A stretch of 64,000 nt of DNA from contig NW_023998569.1 in the NCBI RefSeq assembly GCF_014805625.2, positions 1,256,179-1,320,178 of the forward strand, written 5' to 3'. The position numbers and the translations under genes are program-made. The stretch comes from Glossina fuscipes. Lineage: Eukaryota; Arthropoda; Insecta; Diptera; Glossinidae. This document shows, one piece after another, positions 38,045-49,322 of this stretch. The first letter of the stretch is position 1. The number at the start of each line of letters is the position of its first letter. The notes under the pieces are model-generated. The model did not search any database and was not told where the DNA came from. It worked only from the letters and a program-made list of their open reading frames with translations.

Positions 38045-39352
38045 AATGGCTCCGGGGCCGCCTGATATAAACTCAAATAGATTTCATCTATTAGCAGACG
38101 TATCCCCTCAAAGAAAAAAAAATTAAAAATTCCGAATTCGTATCGTTCCTATCGACAAAAAATATGTTGTGATTTCTCCAACTGATCCCTCCATAACAAT
38201 TTCGCAATTCAGCCGTTTCGCTATTAAAAAAGCACTAGATTGCATTACAACGCATATAGACTCTAGATTTTACGCGACGGAAATTTATTTGTCCTGGCTG
38301 GGAAACCGAGCGCAACGGAAAAGCCCTTTAAGTCTAAATCATTAGCCAATTTGTGCGCTATATCAGCTAAACTGCATGACAAACTGAGCTCGGTTAAAGG
38401 CGTAGTTTATGCCCCATGCTTAAAGCATGTGCCGGAAAATGAAATTATGCGCGAAATGGGCAGTCAAGGAGTGACTGAAGTCTACAGATTCACCAAATTA
38501 AATGACGATGGAAAAACCCGCTCTCCTGAAGGGAGAATTATTTTGTCTTTTGACCGCTATCGGCTACCGGCAACTGTTGATGTAGCTTGGTATAAATGTA
38601 AAGTAGAACTCTACATTCCAAATCCCAAGAGGTGTAAAAACTGCCAACGCCTGGGCCATACGGCAAAAAGATGCTCCAGTCCTCCATCCTGTGCTAACTG
38701 TGGTCTTCCTCCACATCCTGAAAACTGTACGCGTAGCTTCTGCTTAAATTACAACGATCAACACTCTGCGTTAGACAAACAATGCCCACGTTTTATACAT
38801 ATGCGTGAAATTCTAAAAATCAAAACAGTAAATTACTGTAGCATGGGTGAAGCGCGATGCAAATACCGGGAAATTAATCCATCTGGAAGCCAAAGAATTA
38901 GCAAAAGCAATACCTACGCTGTTGTCGCCTCGCAAATAGTGTCTAATAAGCCTTTAACTCCAACTTCTTCCAACGAAAAACCTGTGCTACCATCAATCAA
39001 AAATTACATTGCCAAACCAGTTCCATTGCCCGCCAAAGATAATATTGAAAAAATCAAAACAACAGCACATATTGAAAAAACTAAAACAACAACACATAAG
39101 CCAAAATCTAATAATCGAAATCCTCCAGAATCACCAGTTCTCAACTCTACTCAACAAAGTACAAGCTGTAATGAATCCAATCTTTCATCCCTCAATGAAC
39201 CTTCAATTTCAAATTATTCACGTGTGCCCACTCGTGGCGGTTCAAATATACACAGACACCTAAGTACAGATTATTCTGCTGGTAAGAACAAATTATTCAC
39301 GAAAAATTCTTATAGTGACATTTTCGACGGAGACGCTGACATGTCAACTTAA
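38045..39352 (+). pseudogene. I-like LINE ORF1 (gag, CCHC zinc knuckles)
   Basis: Begins MAPGPPDINSNRFHLLADV at 38045; a frame break lies near 38130 and another near 38330. The 333-residue main frame (38351-39352) has an RNA-binding region (VTEVYRF ... GRIILSFD), then three cysteine clusters: CKNCQRLGHTAKRC, CANCGLPPHPENC, and CLNYNDQHSALDKQC, which has lost its second Cys (Tyr). The C-terminal third is S/T/P/K-rich and disordered. The product would coat LINE RNA in the cytoplasm. Apart from the N-terminal breaks it is well preserved. Confidence 0.85.
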
Positions 39353-39389
39353 CCTACTTTCCACTCCACGTTACTACAATTAAATAAAG

Positions 39390-41212
39390 TTTTTAAAATT
39401 CTACAATGGAAGATTAAGGGACTTTTTAACAATTTTGATGAAATCCGTACACTCGTAAGTGATCTCAGTCCAACCTTTATATCGCTTCAAGAGACCCATT
39501 GTAGAGCCTCTTTTAATCCTATTCCACCCAAATCATATACTGGATACTTTACGAATGCTGATCAAAATTTCTATTCCAAACAAGGAGTTGGTGTTTTTAT
39601 AAAATCAAGTATAACTCGCAAACGCATAAATTTAAGCTCAAATATACATGCCGTAGCGATACAAATAATGTTAAACATAAAATTTACAGTGCTTTCGCTC
39701 TACATTCCATCTTCGCAATCGTTTTCTCAGCAAGAACTCTACAATTTAGTCTTCGTACTTTCCCCCCAGTAAATATATGCGGCGGCTTCAACAGCTGGAA
39801 TACCATCTGGGGCTCAACAATGAACAACACTCGTCGCACTGTTTTAGAAAAGGCCTTCATTCAAAGCAATCTCTGCATTTCAAATGATAGAAAACGAACG
39901 CACTTTTCAACTCATCATACTTTTTCACATATTGATTTAACATGTTGCTCTCCCTCACTTCTTCCTTTGGTTTCCTGGTCTATTTCTGACGATGTACATA
40001 ATAGTGATCACTTTCCAATCATAATCGATCTAAAACTTTCAATGTCCTCTGCTACTCCAGCAAAACAGGCCAAATTCCTCCTAGATAAAGCGGATTGGAT
40101 CAATTACTCCAAATAGGCCGAGTCATTTCTGAAGTCAAAGCCATTTAACGGGAACTGCAACCATGATGTTGCTATTATGTCTAAAGCGATTCGCACGGCT
40201 TCTCATCTTTCTATTCCTCAATCCAACAGCTCTTTTAAACGAGCTAGGGTTCCTCGGTGGAACAACCCGCTTTCGTTTTTGAGGAAAAATAAAATGGATC
40301 TATGGCACCGCTTTAAGAGATGTCCTGATCATGACCATTTGTTACTATACAAAAAGGCCAATGATCTATTCAGGAAGGAATTACGAAAATCAAAGGCACT
40401 TATTTTCGAACTTTTTTCGAGAGGAATTCAAAGAAATACATCAATGAAAGTTGTCTGGAACAAAATCAAAAGACTCAATGGAACTTCAAACCTGAACTGG
40501 AACTTAAATTTCTGCCATCTGCACTCCCAATGGAACTTTAACTAACGCACATGATATTTCTAATTATTTTGGACGAATGTGGTGCGAGTACTCCTCTGAC
40601 AGCAACTTCTCCAGTGCTTTCATCGAAAATAAAAGGACTCCAATTACTCCTTCAAATTGTATTGACAGATGTGCCACCTTCTTGGAAAATTGTATATCTA
40701 CCTTAGAACTTGAAAGTTGTCTCTCCAAATCGAAGGGGAAGGCACGTGGACTAGACCGCATCTCCTACCAAATGATCAGTACTATGTCTAAATCTAGTAA
40801 AAAGAAATTACTGGATCTATATAATACGGTATTTTTGACTGGACGTATACCCTACATGTGGAAACTGGCAGCAGTTGTTCCAATTCCAAAGTCAAAAAAT
40901 GTCTCCATCGCATCGGATTATCGCCCAATCTCTCTTTTATCTTGCCTCTCAAAGGTATTGGAAAACGTTACGGCATCTAGATTATCTTGGTTTCTTGAGT
41001 CCAAGAACCTGATAACAAAGCAACAAGTTGGGTTCAAGCGAAGTAGAGGGTGCATCGATGCTCTCTTACATATTGATTATTTTACAAGCAAAGCAATTTC
41101 CGAACGGAATCATGTAACAATTCTCTCAATTGATTTCGAAAAAGCATTTGACAGAATTGGTCTTTATGTTGTTTTAAGGCTCTTGAAATCATGGAATGTT
41201 GGACCCAAATTC
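39390..41212 (+). pseudogene. I-like LINE ORF2: endonuclease plus RT N-terminal half
   Basis: The APE endonuclease start (LQWKIKGLFNNFDEI, then FISLQETHC) lies at 39400-39500. Its catalytic core has GFNSWNTIWGS (39783) and a C-terminal NSDHFPIII near 40005. The RT linker (FKRARVPRWNNP, 40215) leads to fingers/palm in the 246-residue frame at 40577-41317: GKARGLDRIS, the DYRPISLLSCLSKVLE motif and motif A LSIDFEKAFDRIG. A stop at about 39770, one at 40114 and a shift near 40540 inactivate it. The RT match stops at SWNVGPKF (41212). Confidence 0.88.
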
Positions 41213-41990
41213 GATGCTGGAAATCTACTGATGCCTATTAATGACTTACCAGTACTAAACTTCCTTTTGACGACAGCATTATATTTATTTTTGGTTAAAA
41301 TTTTGTTGGCGTTTTGATTATCATCCTTGGTGGAAATTGCAGACGTGTTCCTCAGCGGAGGGAAATTGTCGTCATAGGTTATGTCATTGAGACATTCGAA
41401 ATAATTTGCGGAAAAATTCTTTTTTACCTCTTTATACGAGAGATTTTTAATGGCGATGATCCTGTTGATATTTGTTGTAAGTTCCCTGTTAGGGCAACGC
41501 TTATTGAGAGTGTTGTGCTCACCTGAACCACAGGACAAGCACTTCATCGTCTCACAGATCACACACTTCGGAGACTTCCCACTCTTAAGGCACCTGCTCT
41601 CTTTAGCTTTGCAGAATTTTGACACACAGTACACAGTACCCAACCGGCAGATAACAATAATTAAATTTTATTGACTTAGGCATGGCTCTCCCTTTGAAGC
41701 CAGTTTTGATGCTGGTTGTGGGAATTCACTCATCTTTGTTGTTGGGATTTCTTCTTTGAACAGCGGACTTAATCGGAATATCGGATACCGCGTTTTTAAT
41801 TATATCATCGAAACTGTACGTCCACGGGATGTTTCGAATGATTCCAAATCTCTCGGTGAAAGACCTCGGTATGTACGTCTTCAAATTCTTTTTAGTAAAT
41901 TCATTATTCGTAACAAAATTGTTGGCATTGGCAGTAGAGCTGCAAAGCAGTTTGGCTCTGCCAAACGCTGACGACCTTTAATTCTTCAAA
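41212..41990 (-). pseudogene. Second I-like LINE gag fragment, opposite strand
   Basis: The minus-strand frame 41164-41643 holds Cys clusters (VSKFCKAKESRC, then CVICETMKCLSCGSGEHNTL ending NKRCP) followed by a basic/acidic tail with NFPPLRN. Upstream pieces (41680-41980) read FKEEIPTTKMSEFPQPAS and YRGLSPRDLESF in other frames. The gag type is the same as at 38.0-39.4 kb but diverged. It meets the 3' break of the first element at about 41212 in tail-to-tail orientation. Confidence 0.7.
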
Positions 41991-41994
41991 ATTA

Positions 41995-43440
41995 TCCAGC
42001 TGCCGTTTGCAGAGATGACGTATTGTATCAGGTGTGAATGAAATGCGAATGCAATTTTGTAGTTAAAAGATGTGAAGAACGATCAATGGAGTATGGAAAA
42101 TTTCAATTGGACATTTGAAACGTGAACTAATTATCAGATTTTGCGGGCCACGTGTTTGCCCTTTATAAAATATCACTACAGCAAAAAACAGCTGGAAGAC
42201 TTAACAACCGAAAGTATTTTTTTTAATTTTCTCAAAATTGTCAATTTAGGTAATATTGAAAAAAAAATGGATTTAACGTGAACGTATAATTTTACCTTAA
42301 AGGTTTGCCAATGTCCTTTTAGGTATGGCTGGAAAGTGTCTTAGAAAACACACTGAATGGGTAGTTATGCCGAACGACAAAAGTTCAAGCTGTTATATAA
42401 AGAAGAAGGTAAGTAATTTTCGTTTTCTATTGTGTGTCAATATTTGTTTTTTCAAAGATAACTCCTTAAAATTTGAAATAAAAATATAATTGGCAAGTAA
42501 TTTATTTCCGGGTAAATTATATTACTGCGCTTTAGCCTTTTATTAGTAACTTATAGGGCAGGAAGGATAATTGTAGAAAATAGTTTTTGCGCTCCATTCT
42601 ACGCTGCTCTCAGGTGGCCTAACCATATCCAATTTTGATATCTGTTTCTAGAAATCTTAAAATCGTATGCACTTATCATTAATCAATTAAGATAGACTTA
42701 GCTCAAAAGAATCTAAAAATTAAGGCAAATATATTTGTGTTTATAAATCAATTCTTGTTTATAGAATTAATTAGATATATATGCAAAATTATAGAAAAAC
42801 TGCAAAAGATAAGGAAAAGCTTCCTCAAAGCAGATATAGATAAAGATAAAAGTGCAAGGTTGAACATTGCCCCAAAAGTTTATAAAACATAAGCCTGTAT
42901 TTTGCAACAAAGCCTAGTTTTGTTATAATGTCATGGAAGTTAGTTGCAAATGGTAGCTTATACCTAAATTTATAAAATTTGAATCGCACATGCAAACCCT
43001 TTTCTACTTAAAAACTGTTCAACCATGTAAGGCAGCATAGTTGTTTGCATTTATGTAATTTTCTTGCAGCGTAAATGCATTTATTATGAAGTTTTCTTTA
43101 TTAATTTGATTTTTGCCTTTACCGATCTGTAATTTGGCAAACTTATCCTCAGTTTATTACTTCCTTTGATGCGTCACTAAAATAATTTTTGAAACTTAAT
43201 ATTAATTAAAACAAGGTGGAGTTGCCTCAGCAAAATTGTCCTCAAAACCAAAAACTTGTAAAATTCTGACATCAAATTATTTAAGAAACAAAAAAAAAAA
43301 AACGAATCCCACAATTGGAAACGGTCTATAAAAATTCCACCGTGTTTCTTTATTAGATTGTCGCCTATGCCAAATATTCCTCTTTACTGTCGGTTTATAT
43401 ATAGGCCGCTCAAAGTTCTTCAGGTAGCCGCCTTTGGAAT
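41995..43440. other. No gene recognised; one exon-like block
   Basis: Mostly AT-rich. 42322-42409 is an 88-nt open block between a cttttag acceptor and an AAG/GTAAGT donor (reads MAGKCLRKHTEWVV...), which could be an orphan exon. No family match. Confidence 0.35.
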
Positions 43441-43446
43441 TGCTAG

Positions 43447-43753
43447 TGTGATTGTGGAGCCGCACCGGGTAGCTGGACACAAGTAGCAGCTGAACGCGAT
43501 GCAAATGGAAAAATTGCTAATAAACCTTTAGGAGCGATTTTTAATATTGATCTTTTACATATGCTTCCCGTAACAGTAATGTAATATTGAACATTTTTAT
43601 GTGTAGAAATTAATATCATTTTATAAATTAAAGGGAGCCGCTATACTTGGAGGTATGGATTTTACTAAAACGGAATCACAGTTACCTTTAAAAGAGGCAT
43701 TGGACGGAAAACGAGTAAACTGTGTGCTATCGGATATGGCTTCTACGAAATAA
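43447..43753 (+). pseudogene. Mrm2: Mitochondrial rRNA 2'-O-methyltransferase 2 (Mrm2) fragment
   Basis: Two exons in phase. Exon 43447-43575 encodes the SAM-binding motif CDCGAAPGSWTQVAAERDAN and NIDLLHMLPVT. A 58-bp GT-AG intron (43576-43633) follows, then exon 43634-43753 with LGGMDFTKTESQLPLKEAL and VNCVLSDMA, ending in TAA. This is the FtsJ/RrmJ fold that methylates mitochondrial 16S rRNA. The family continues after SDMAPN with roughly another 90 residues, absent here, and the N-terminus before the SAM loop is also absent. An acceptor-like ttgctag precedes the first exon. It is a genomic (intron-bearing), truncated duplicate, not a retrocopy. Confidence 0.85.
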
Positions 43754-43828
43754 ATGTTTGGTTAAGTTAATGAATACATAATTTCTTTCTGAATATTTAT
43801 ACACATACAAAATTTACAACTTTTTTAG

Positions 43829-44150
43829 ATGTGCCACTACAAAAGGATTCATTATAAATCCATCGCTGTTCGGTTTAGTTGAGGAGGAAAATATATCCAA
43901 TGACGACAAAATTTTAGCAACAGCCGTTGCTATGTCCAAACCGATGAGTTCAGGTAACTTAATCTTAAAAGTTCTGCTTTTCAACTGTTTCAACTCATGT
44001 AAACTGTTCATAGACGGTAGATGGTTTATTCAAACCGAATTGGTGCTGATTACAAACGATCGCAATTTACGCGTTAAAGCTTTGTCTCGAAATTTGGCTG
44101 TTAGCGAGTTACCAGAATTCCTGCAGTGGGCTCAGAATTGCAACTCTTAA
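43829..44150 (+). CDS. Smg6: Smg6 (EST1A) last two exons, PIN nuclease end, partial
   Basis: Exon 43829-43953 starts after a cttttttag acceptor and reads CATTKGFIINPSLFGLVEEE then SNDDKILATAVAMSK. A 60-bp GT-AG intron (43954-44013) joins in phase to 44014-44150, which reads WFIQTELVLITNDRNLRVKA then LSRNLAVSELPEFLQWAQ and stops at 44148. It matches the C-terminal PIN domain of the nonsense-mediated-decay endonuclease SMG6, including the NDD and ND-R acidic positions. A poly(A) signal AATAAA lies at 44172-44177. Frame and splice sites are intact, but no upstream Smg6 exon exists here; Mrm2 exons lie 75 bp upstream instead. It is probably a duplicated gene end; a fusion transcript is possible. 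Confidence 0.85.
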
Positions 44151-44211
44151 AATATAATAAAAATTTCCAATAATAAATAGTCAAATTTACAAACTGTTGG
44201 TTTTCGTTTCC

Positions 44212-44472
44212 TTTTTTATACAATTATATATATAAGATTATATATTATATAAAACCACTTTTACGAATATATCGAAGAATTAACAGGAAATATTCAAAAA
44301 TATGCGAAAATCGAACGCTAGGTCTCTAAAAATTTACTAAAACTAGTCAGGATATGTTCAAGGGGAGATAAATGCTCTTTTTTTTATACAATTATATATA
44401 TAAGATTATATAGTATATAAAACCACTTGTACGAATATATCGAAGAATTAACAGGAAATATTCAAAAATATT
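44212..44472. repeat. Pair of 92-bp direct repeats
   Basis: 44212-44303 and 44380-44472 share tatacaattatatatataag through gaagaattaacaggaaatat with only a few differences. They are separated by about 76 bp, just downstream of the Smg6 exon and its poly(A) signal. Confidence 0.9.
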
Positions 44473-44749
44473 AACCAGACTTAACTATTTTATTTATTGC
44501 TCATCTAATAGATTTGACATGTTTAATCACTATCGAATACCGAAAGAAAAGTTATTGTCTCGTAATGCTAATTTTCAGCATGAAATCGAGACAATAATCT
44601 TCTCCTTTTTTTTTATTCCTCCTTTCAAGGTTTCAATAATATTTTGAAGTCATCATTGCGGTTTTTGCCAAATACTCAAAAGGTATCTTATCTTTATTAT
44701 CTTTACTATCTGCCAATTCAGAAATAACTTGCAGATTTCCAAATGACCT

Positions 44750-44920
44750 CACGCAGCGGCCCGATGAAAGCAGTTTCACCGTCGTCATCTTGCAGGTCAA
44801 TTGTAGCCTTCGAATCCACTAATAGTTTGGCGATAGTTACGTGACCTTCGTCAACGCTATAAAACAATTAGTGTCATTCCGTCCGTAGTGCAAAGGCGTG
44901 TGCATCGAAGGACTGATTAA
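44750..44920 (-). pseudogene. Ankyrin-repeat fragment
   Basis: The minus-strand frame reads GHVTIAKLLVDSKATIDLQD then DDGETAFI, with an upstream-frame MHTPLHYG (about 44900). This is the T-PLH ... GH-x-x-IA-x-LL consensus of ankyrin repeats, about one and a half repeats with a frame break between them. The parent protein cannot be named. Confidence 0.6.
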
Positions 44921-45129
44921 GGTTAAGGAAAGGTTCGGTTTTTTAAGAATTGGTTTGCGAAAGACCAATTGATATATTAGAACAATTTTTTTCAAGATAT
45001 TCGTAATAGTTGATTTTTTAAATAATTTTTTGAAATCAAATCTGCAATTGACGGCAATTTTCTGTTTAAAAGATATATATTGCATCGATTTTAGGCAAAC
45101 AATTTTCCTTTAATCATCTACACAATAGG

Positions 45130-45498
45130 TTAAAACAAATTAAAAAAAAGTATTGTGAAGCTGTAGCTGAGAGTTGAAGTTGGTCGTTGGAGAATAGCAG
45201 GTGTCAAAATGCCGACCAGCACTGCACACCATAATTTCAATAATATATCTAACATTTTTAGCATAACCGGCAACCTCTCCATCCTCCATACGCCTGTTGC
45301 TATTTTATATATGTTGGCATCTCTGTATTTCAAATGTTGCAAATAATTTCTGGTCAAGGAATATGCGGCGATTATATCCAGTTGGCGGATTAAATGCACG
45401 CAATGTACGTATTCCCTAATCCAAGTAACCACGTCCGTGATATCTTCCTTCAGATGGATTTCCACATTATTTACAGTATCTATGTCGTGAAATGCCAT
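45130..45498 (-). CDS. 122-residue open frame, unrecognised
   Basis: Starts MAFHDIDTVNNVEIHLKEDI and has an amphipathic middle (WIREYVHCVHLIRQLDIIAA). The last 35 residues are hydrophobic and AT-driven. The first 80 residues look protein-like, so it may be an exon of the same decayed locus as its neighbours. No family resemblance. Confidence 0.3.
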   Translation of the reverse strand: MAFHDIDTVNNVEIHLKEDITDVVTWIREYVHCVHLIRQLDIIAAYSLTRNYLQHLKYRDANIYKIATGVWRMERLPVMLKMLDILLKLWCAVLVGILTPAILQRPTSTLSYSFTILFFNLF

Positions 45499-45946
45499 AT
45501 ATCCAATGTGTATTATTACAGAAAGTGGATTTGATCGCGCTGCCTTAAGCCGACATAAGTCGAATTTAATTAATCACTTGTTGGAAAACGAGCCCCACAT
45601 TTTGAACAGGACGACATTTTAGGTTTTTGGCGGCACATGACTTGTTAACTTAACTGTTGTTGACGTACGTAGGGAAACAATCAAAATCAAACACTTGATT
45701 GCATTCGGCACAGGACATTTAGTTTAATGTCACGTCTTCTGATTTCACAATTACTCTTGCTCTTCTCTTGGGTTTTCTTTCTTTTTTTTTGTTTTTGCGT
45801 ACCTGACCTCTGTATTTTCATTGTCATTATCAAACTAAATTTTACGTCTTCAATATCATGTTTCTTGATTTTCATTGCCTTCAATTTTTGATTTTCGTAG
45901 TCACATTTCGCTATGAAATTTTCGACGCTGTAGTCGTCCATCTTAT

Positions 45947-46450
45947 CTATACGCTTGTCTGCATCCTGCCATATGAAGAAGGGCTCAATTTGTTGTAAAC
46001 TTTTTTAGATCTTGGCTCTCCGTTAAATAATGCGCCACCACTCCACTCCTTTAATTGCTGTCGATAACAAAAGGTTGACACTAAAAAATCATCACCTAGT
46101 TCATCACCGTCATCATCAGGTGGTAATGCATTTGCCGCATATAAACGTCTCTTAAATTTATCATAGAGACTGCTAGACGGGACCGCACGATTATCACCCT
46201 GCCTTTCGAGAGAAAAGGCTAAAGCCTCATTAAAAAGATCCAATCTCTTTTTAAACTCTTCATATAGATTACCGGATTTCCACTTTAGCGATCTCTTACT
46301 ATTATCCCTTATCAGTCCTTTCATACTCTTTACATAATTATCCTGCAGATACGATAATCTTTCTTTCTATATATCATAAAGTCCGCCTCCAATCGGGTCA
46401 ATTTTTTCTGTTGTCTTTATAAGCAAACTTATTGCCATTAAAACAATGGG
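45947..46450 (-). pseudogene. Unrecognised protein remnant with LY-x-x-F-K-x-RL repeats
   Basis: Minus-strand frame open over about 165 codons with a single stop. Three spaced repeats are visible: GGLYDI(stop)KERLSYLQ (about 46385), NLYEEFKKRLDLFNEA (about 46265) and SLYDKFKRRLYAANAL (about 46165). An acidic PPDDDGDELGDD stretch and a QQLKEWSGGALFNGEP tail follow. Composition and the repeats argue for a real, recently lost protein. A second piece, 45687-45941, lysine/glutamine-rich, follows after a stop. I do not recognise it. Confidence 0.45.
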
Positions 46451-47449
46451 GTCTGACATCAGATAAAAATTCTTTCAAATAAATTCTTACGTTTTCATAA
46501 ATTAACTGAAGTCATTGTTAAACTTTTCCCAACGCTCCCAATCTTCCTAACTATAAGATCCATCCGACTATTTAGCGTGTCTCAAACTATTTTCTGATGA
46601 ATTGAATGAATATCTTCTGTTTTCGGCAAAATAATGGTAAACTCTGCGCATATCCAGCAGAGACTCTAAAAGTCTGCAAAACCGGAAATTCCGAATGGAT
46701 TTACTCTAACTAGTCCAAACTAAGCAAAAGGCTGTTATGAAATGAAGCAATAAAGATACGCTCTTTAAGCGTTTACACGACAAATAAGTGAGATGTGGAT
46801 AAAATCACCTCTACTTCATCTTTTTACGAATCAGTACAAGTTAAAATAACCGACTTACAAAGATATGCTTCGGTATTCGTAATGGCGGGTGGAATTATGT
46901 CCAAATTCAAATATAACCTGGCAACCATTATCTTTGTAACTAAAAAACTAAATAGTCATGCATTGCCGATCAATAAATGTTCTATATCTATATTTCGCTT
47001 AGTATATTTTCTACTGTCCTAATCGAATTTGTTGCTCTTTTTTAGGGACTTTCTCAGCTTAATAAGTTGAACACAGGAATATATTGTAACGTGGCTGCAT
47101 GTGCGTCCACTTGAAGTGTGTTACAATTTGAAATAGTAAGCAACATTTATTAACAATATAAAAACAACAAAGTATGACACTCTTCATCATGCTTCGAATT
47201 GCATCGCTCAATAATAACCCAATTTGTAAACATATGCAAAGAATGCAATTTGCAGGTAACCATTCTCAATTATACTAATCGCAGCATTATGTAATTTATG
47301 AATGCTGTCGTAGAAATTACCCAAAAATAAAAGTATCACTTCACGTCGTCTAAAACCGCCCGTTGAATACTTGATATATCCCCATTTTGAACCTTTAATT
47401 GACCCATTGTTTAATTGATAATTTGGACTTGATATTTCAGTTTTTTCAA

Positions 47450-48570
47450 AGAATATTTAAATAAATCATGTTTATTTTAAGAACAAGAAATTCAAAATTT
47501 GAAAAAGGAGTCCAAAAAAATTTGAAAATTTGTTCAGTAGGGATACCTATGCAAGGGTAACAAGTATTGTGTTTTGGCGCGAATGTTTCCTTGATCAAAA
47601 TCGGTGAAGTCCAGCGCAGCAAGTAAAACGGAGAACCAGGTTTATTGTTTGTACCTGACATTTTACCACCACCGAATAGTTGCTGACCCACAACAGCGCC
47701 TGTCGATTTGTCGTTTATGTAAAAATTGCCAACTGTATGCCTAAATTCCATAAAAACGATTTTATAAAGTTTTCATCAGTTGCAAACACCGATCCGGTTA
47801 AAGCGTACGGCGTATTAGAGCTTAGCAGCTCAATGATTTTTTCCATGTCTGCGTCTTTATATGCATAGATGCTTAGTACTGGGCCAAAAATTTCCTCTTT
47901 CAGTAGAGTATCATTGATATCTGATAAAAGTAGTATAGCAGGCTCAATAAAATAACCACAGGAGTCGAAATCTTTCCTCCACCTTTAATATGGCATCGAG
48001 GGCTGCTTGTTGCAGCAATTATACACGTCGAAATGCATTTGAAAGCTTTTTCTTCTATAAAGTCGGCAAAAAGATTTTATAATCGCTGACATCACCTAAA
48101 ATTAAATGATCGGTCTTCTCACAAAGTGGTCTTCTGATTTTAGACTCCCATAAACTTGCAGGTACAAAGCCAAATTTCCACCGATCGCTGTAATTTAAAT
48201 GGGCTAATGGCCGCCACAAAACCTTCTAAGCCGCGAAAAAGGAAATGATTTTGACTTATCAATATATCCACGCTAGTAGGTAAGCAATTTCTTGCAAAAT
48301 TGCGCATTTAGGTGTATAAAGTCTATTAACTCGGCAGCGGCGTCTATTTCGGCCTGAAAAACAATTTTGGATTGTGGCCGCTACTAATAGTGCCCGATAT
48401 TTAGTCACCATCAGGTTAACTGCCTTTTCCCAAATTTTAAAACGAGTATTATAATTTGTAAAGTCCCATTTTCTTTGAGCTTCTACGGCAGTTTAGATGG
48501 CCTCTTGTAAAATTTTTTCATCATCATGATAGAACTTAGCAAGCTTGCGGCAATGCTTATGGGATAAAAT
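47450..48570 (-). pseudogene. P5CDh1: Delta-1-pyrroline-5-carboxylate dehydrogenase pseudogene
   Basis: Minus-strand pieces in family order: KLAKFYHDDEKILQEAI (about 48555), LMVTKYRALLVAATI (about 48400), RGLEGFVAAISPF (about 48225), then GDVSDYKIF (about 48090), EEIFGPVLSIYAYKDADME (about 47900) and [20 protein letters not shown] plus LRWTSP-IKETF (47560-47730). The mitochondrial enzyme oxidises P5C/glutamate semialdehyde to glutamate in proline breakdown. The N-terminus and the central block with the catalytic Cys/Glu (between SPF and GDVSDY) are missing, and frames shift repeatedly. The C-terminal 101-residue piece is the best kept. Confidence 0.88.
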
Positions 48571-49322
48571 TTGGTAGCACTTTCGAAAACTGTTTAGATT
48601 GGTTCAATTTTTCCAGCACTCTCAATATAACGCACTATTTTGAAAAATCGTTATATAAAAAATAAATTGTAATTTTCAAAATTTCCTGGGAAAACTCGCC
48701 GTATAATAATATTTGGACATTGTAAAGTGGTACGAAAAGTGTGGTTCGGCTGGGGTAATTTTTCGAAATATTTCTCATATAACCATTTGTAAGAAAATTG
48801 AATCCATAAAATTAGATCCATTTTTTGAAAGCCAACGCGCGTAAGGATTTCTCCAGCAATCGGGTTTTCATGAAAAGTACTGCTCTGCGTGGAAATAATC
48901 CGTAACTTTTGATGAATAATTATCCAAACGAGTGAATGACTGTATTAAGCGAAGTGCTGTATGGTATCTAATAGTCGACCTTGCCAACTGAACATAAAGT
49001 AATAGAGCCGAGTACATCCGTGTCCACTTAACTATAAGCAGACGAAACAGAGAGAGGTCAGATCGACCAACAACTATCGAGATTATCAATAATAACTTCA
49101 TTTCAAAAATTGGTTGTCAAACACTTTTGAAATCCAAAGACCATAAGAATAATCGGCAATTTCTACGTATATTTTGCCAAAAAAATGTGTAAAATAATTA
49201 CATAGTTTTTAAGTTGACAAAAAGACGGCCTTCAACTACCATGCAATATAACAAATAAAACTTCCAAGTAATAGCAAGTGTGATAGAAATAAATATATTT
49301 CAAATGAACTTATCAGTTAAAT

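Larger units (their letters stand above)
37720..41212 (+). mobile_element. I-clade LINE, decayed, 3'-truncated
   Basis: Possible 5' UTR at 37720-38044, ORF1 (gag, 38045-39352), a short spacer, and ORF2 (endonuclease then RT, about 39390-41212). It breaks off within RT palm after motif A, at a junction with an oppositely oriented gag fragment. The layout (zinc-knuckle gag, then APE endonuclease and RT) and RT motif FEKAFDRIG fit the I clade. The missing 3' half would hold YADD and RNase H. Confidence 0.85.

Noticed and set aside
48868..49101. 77-residue minus frame between P5CDh and LYPLAL1
   Set aside because: Checked as a possible P5CDh N-terminus; no match to the family start and no splice link.
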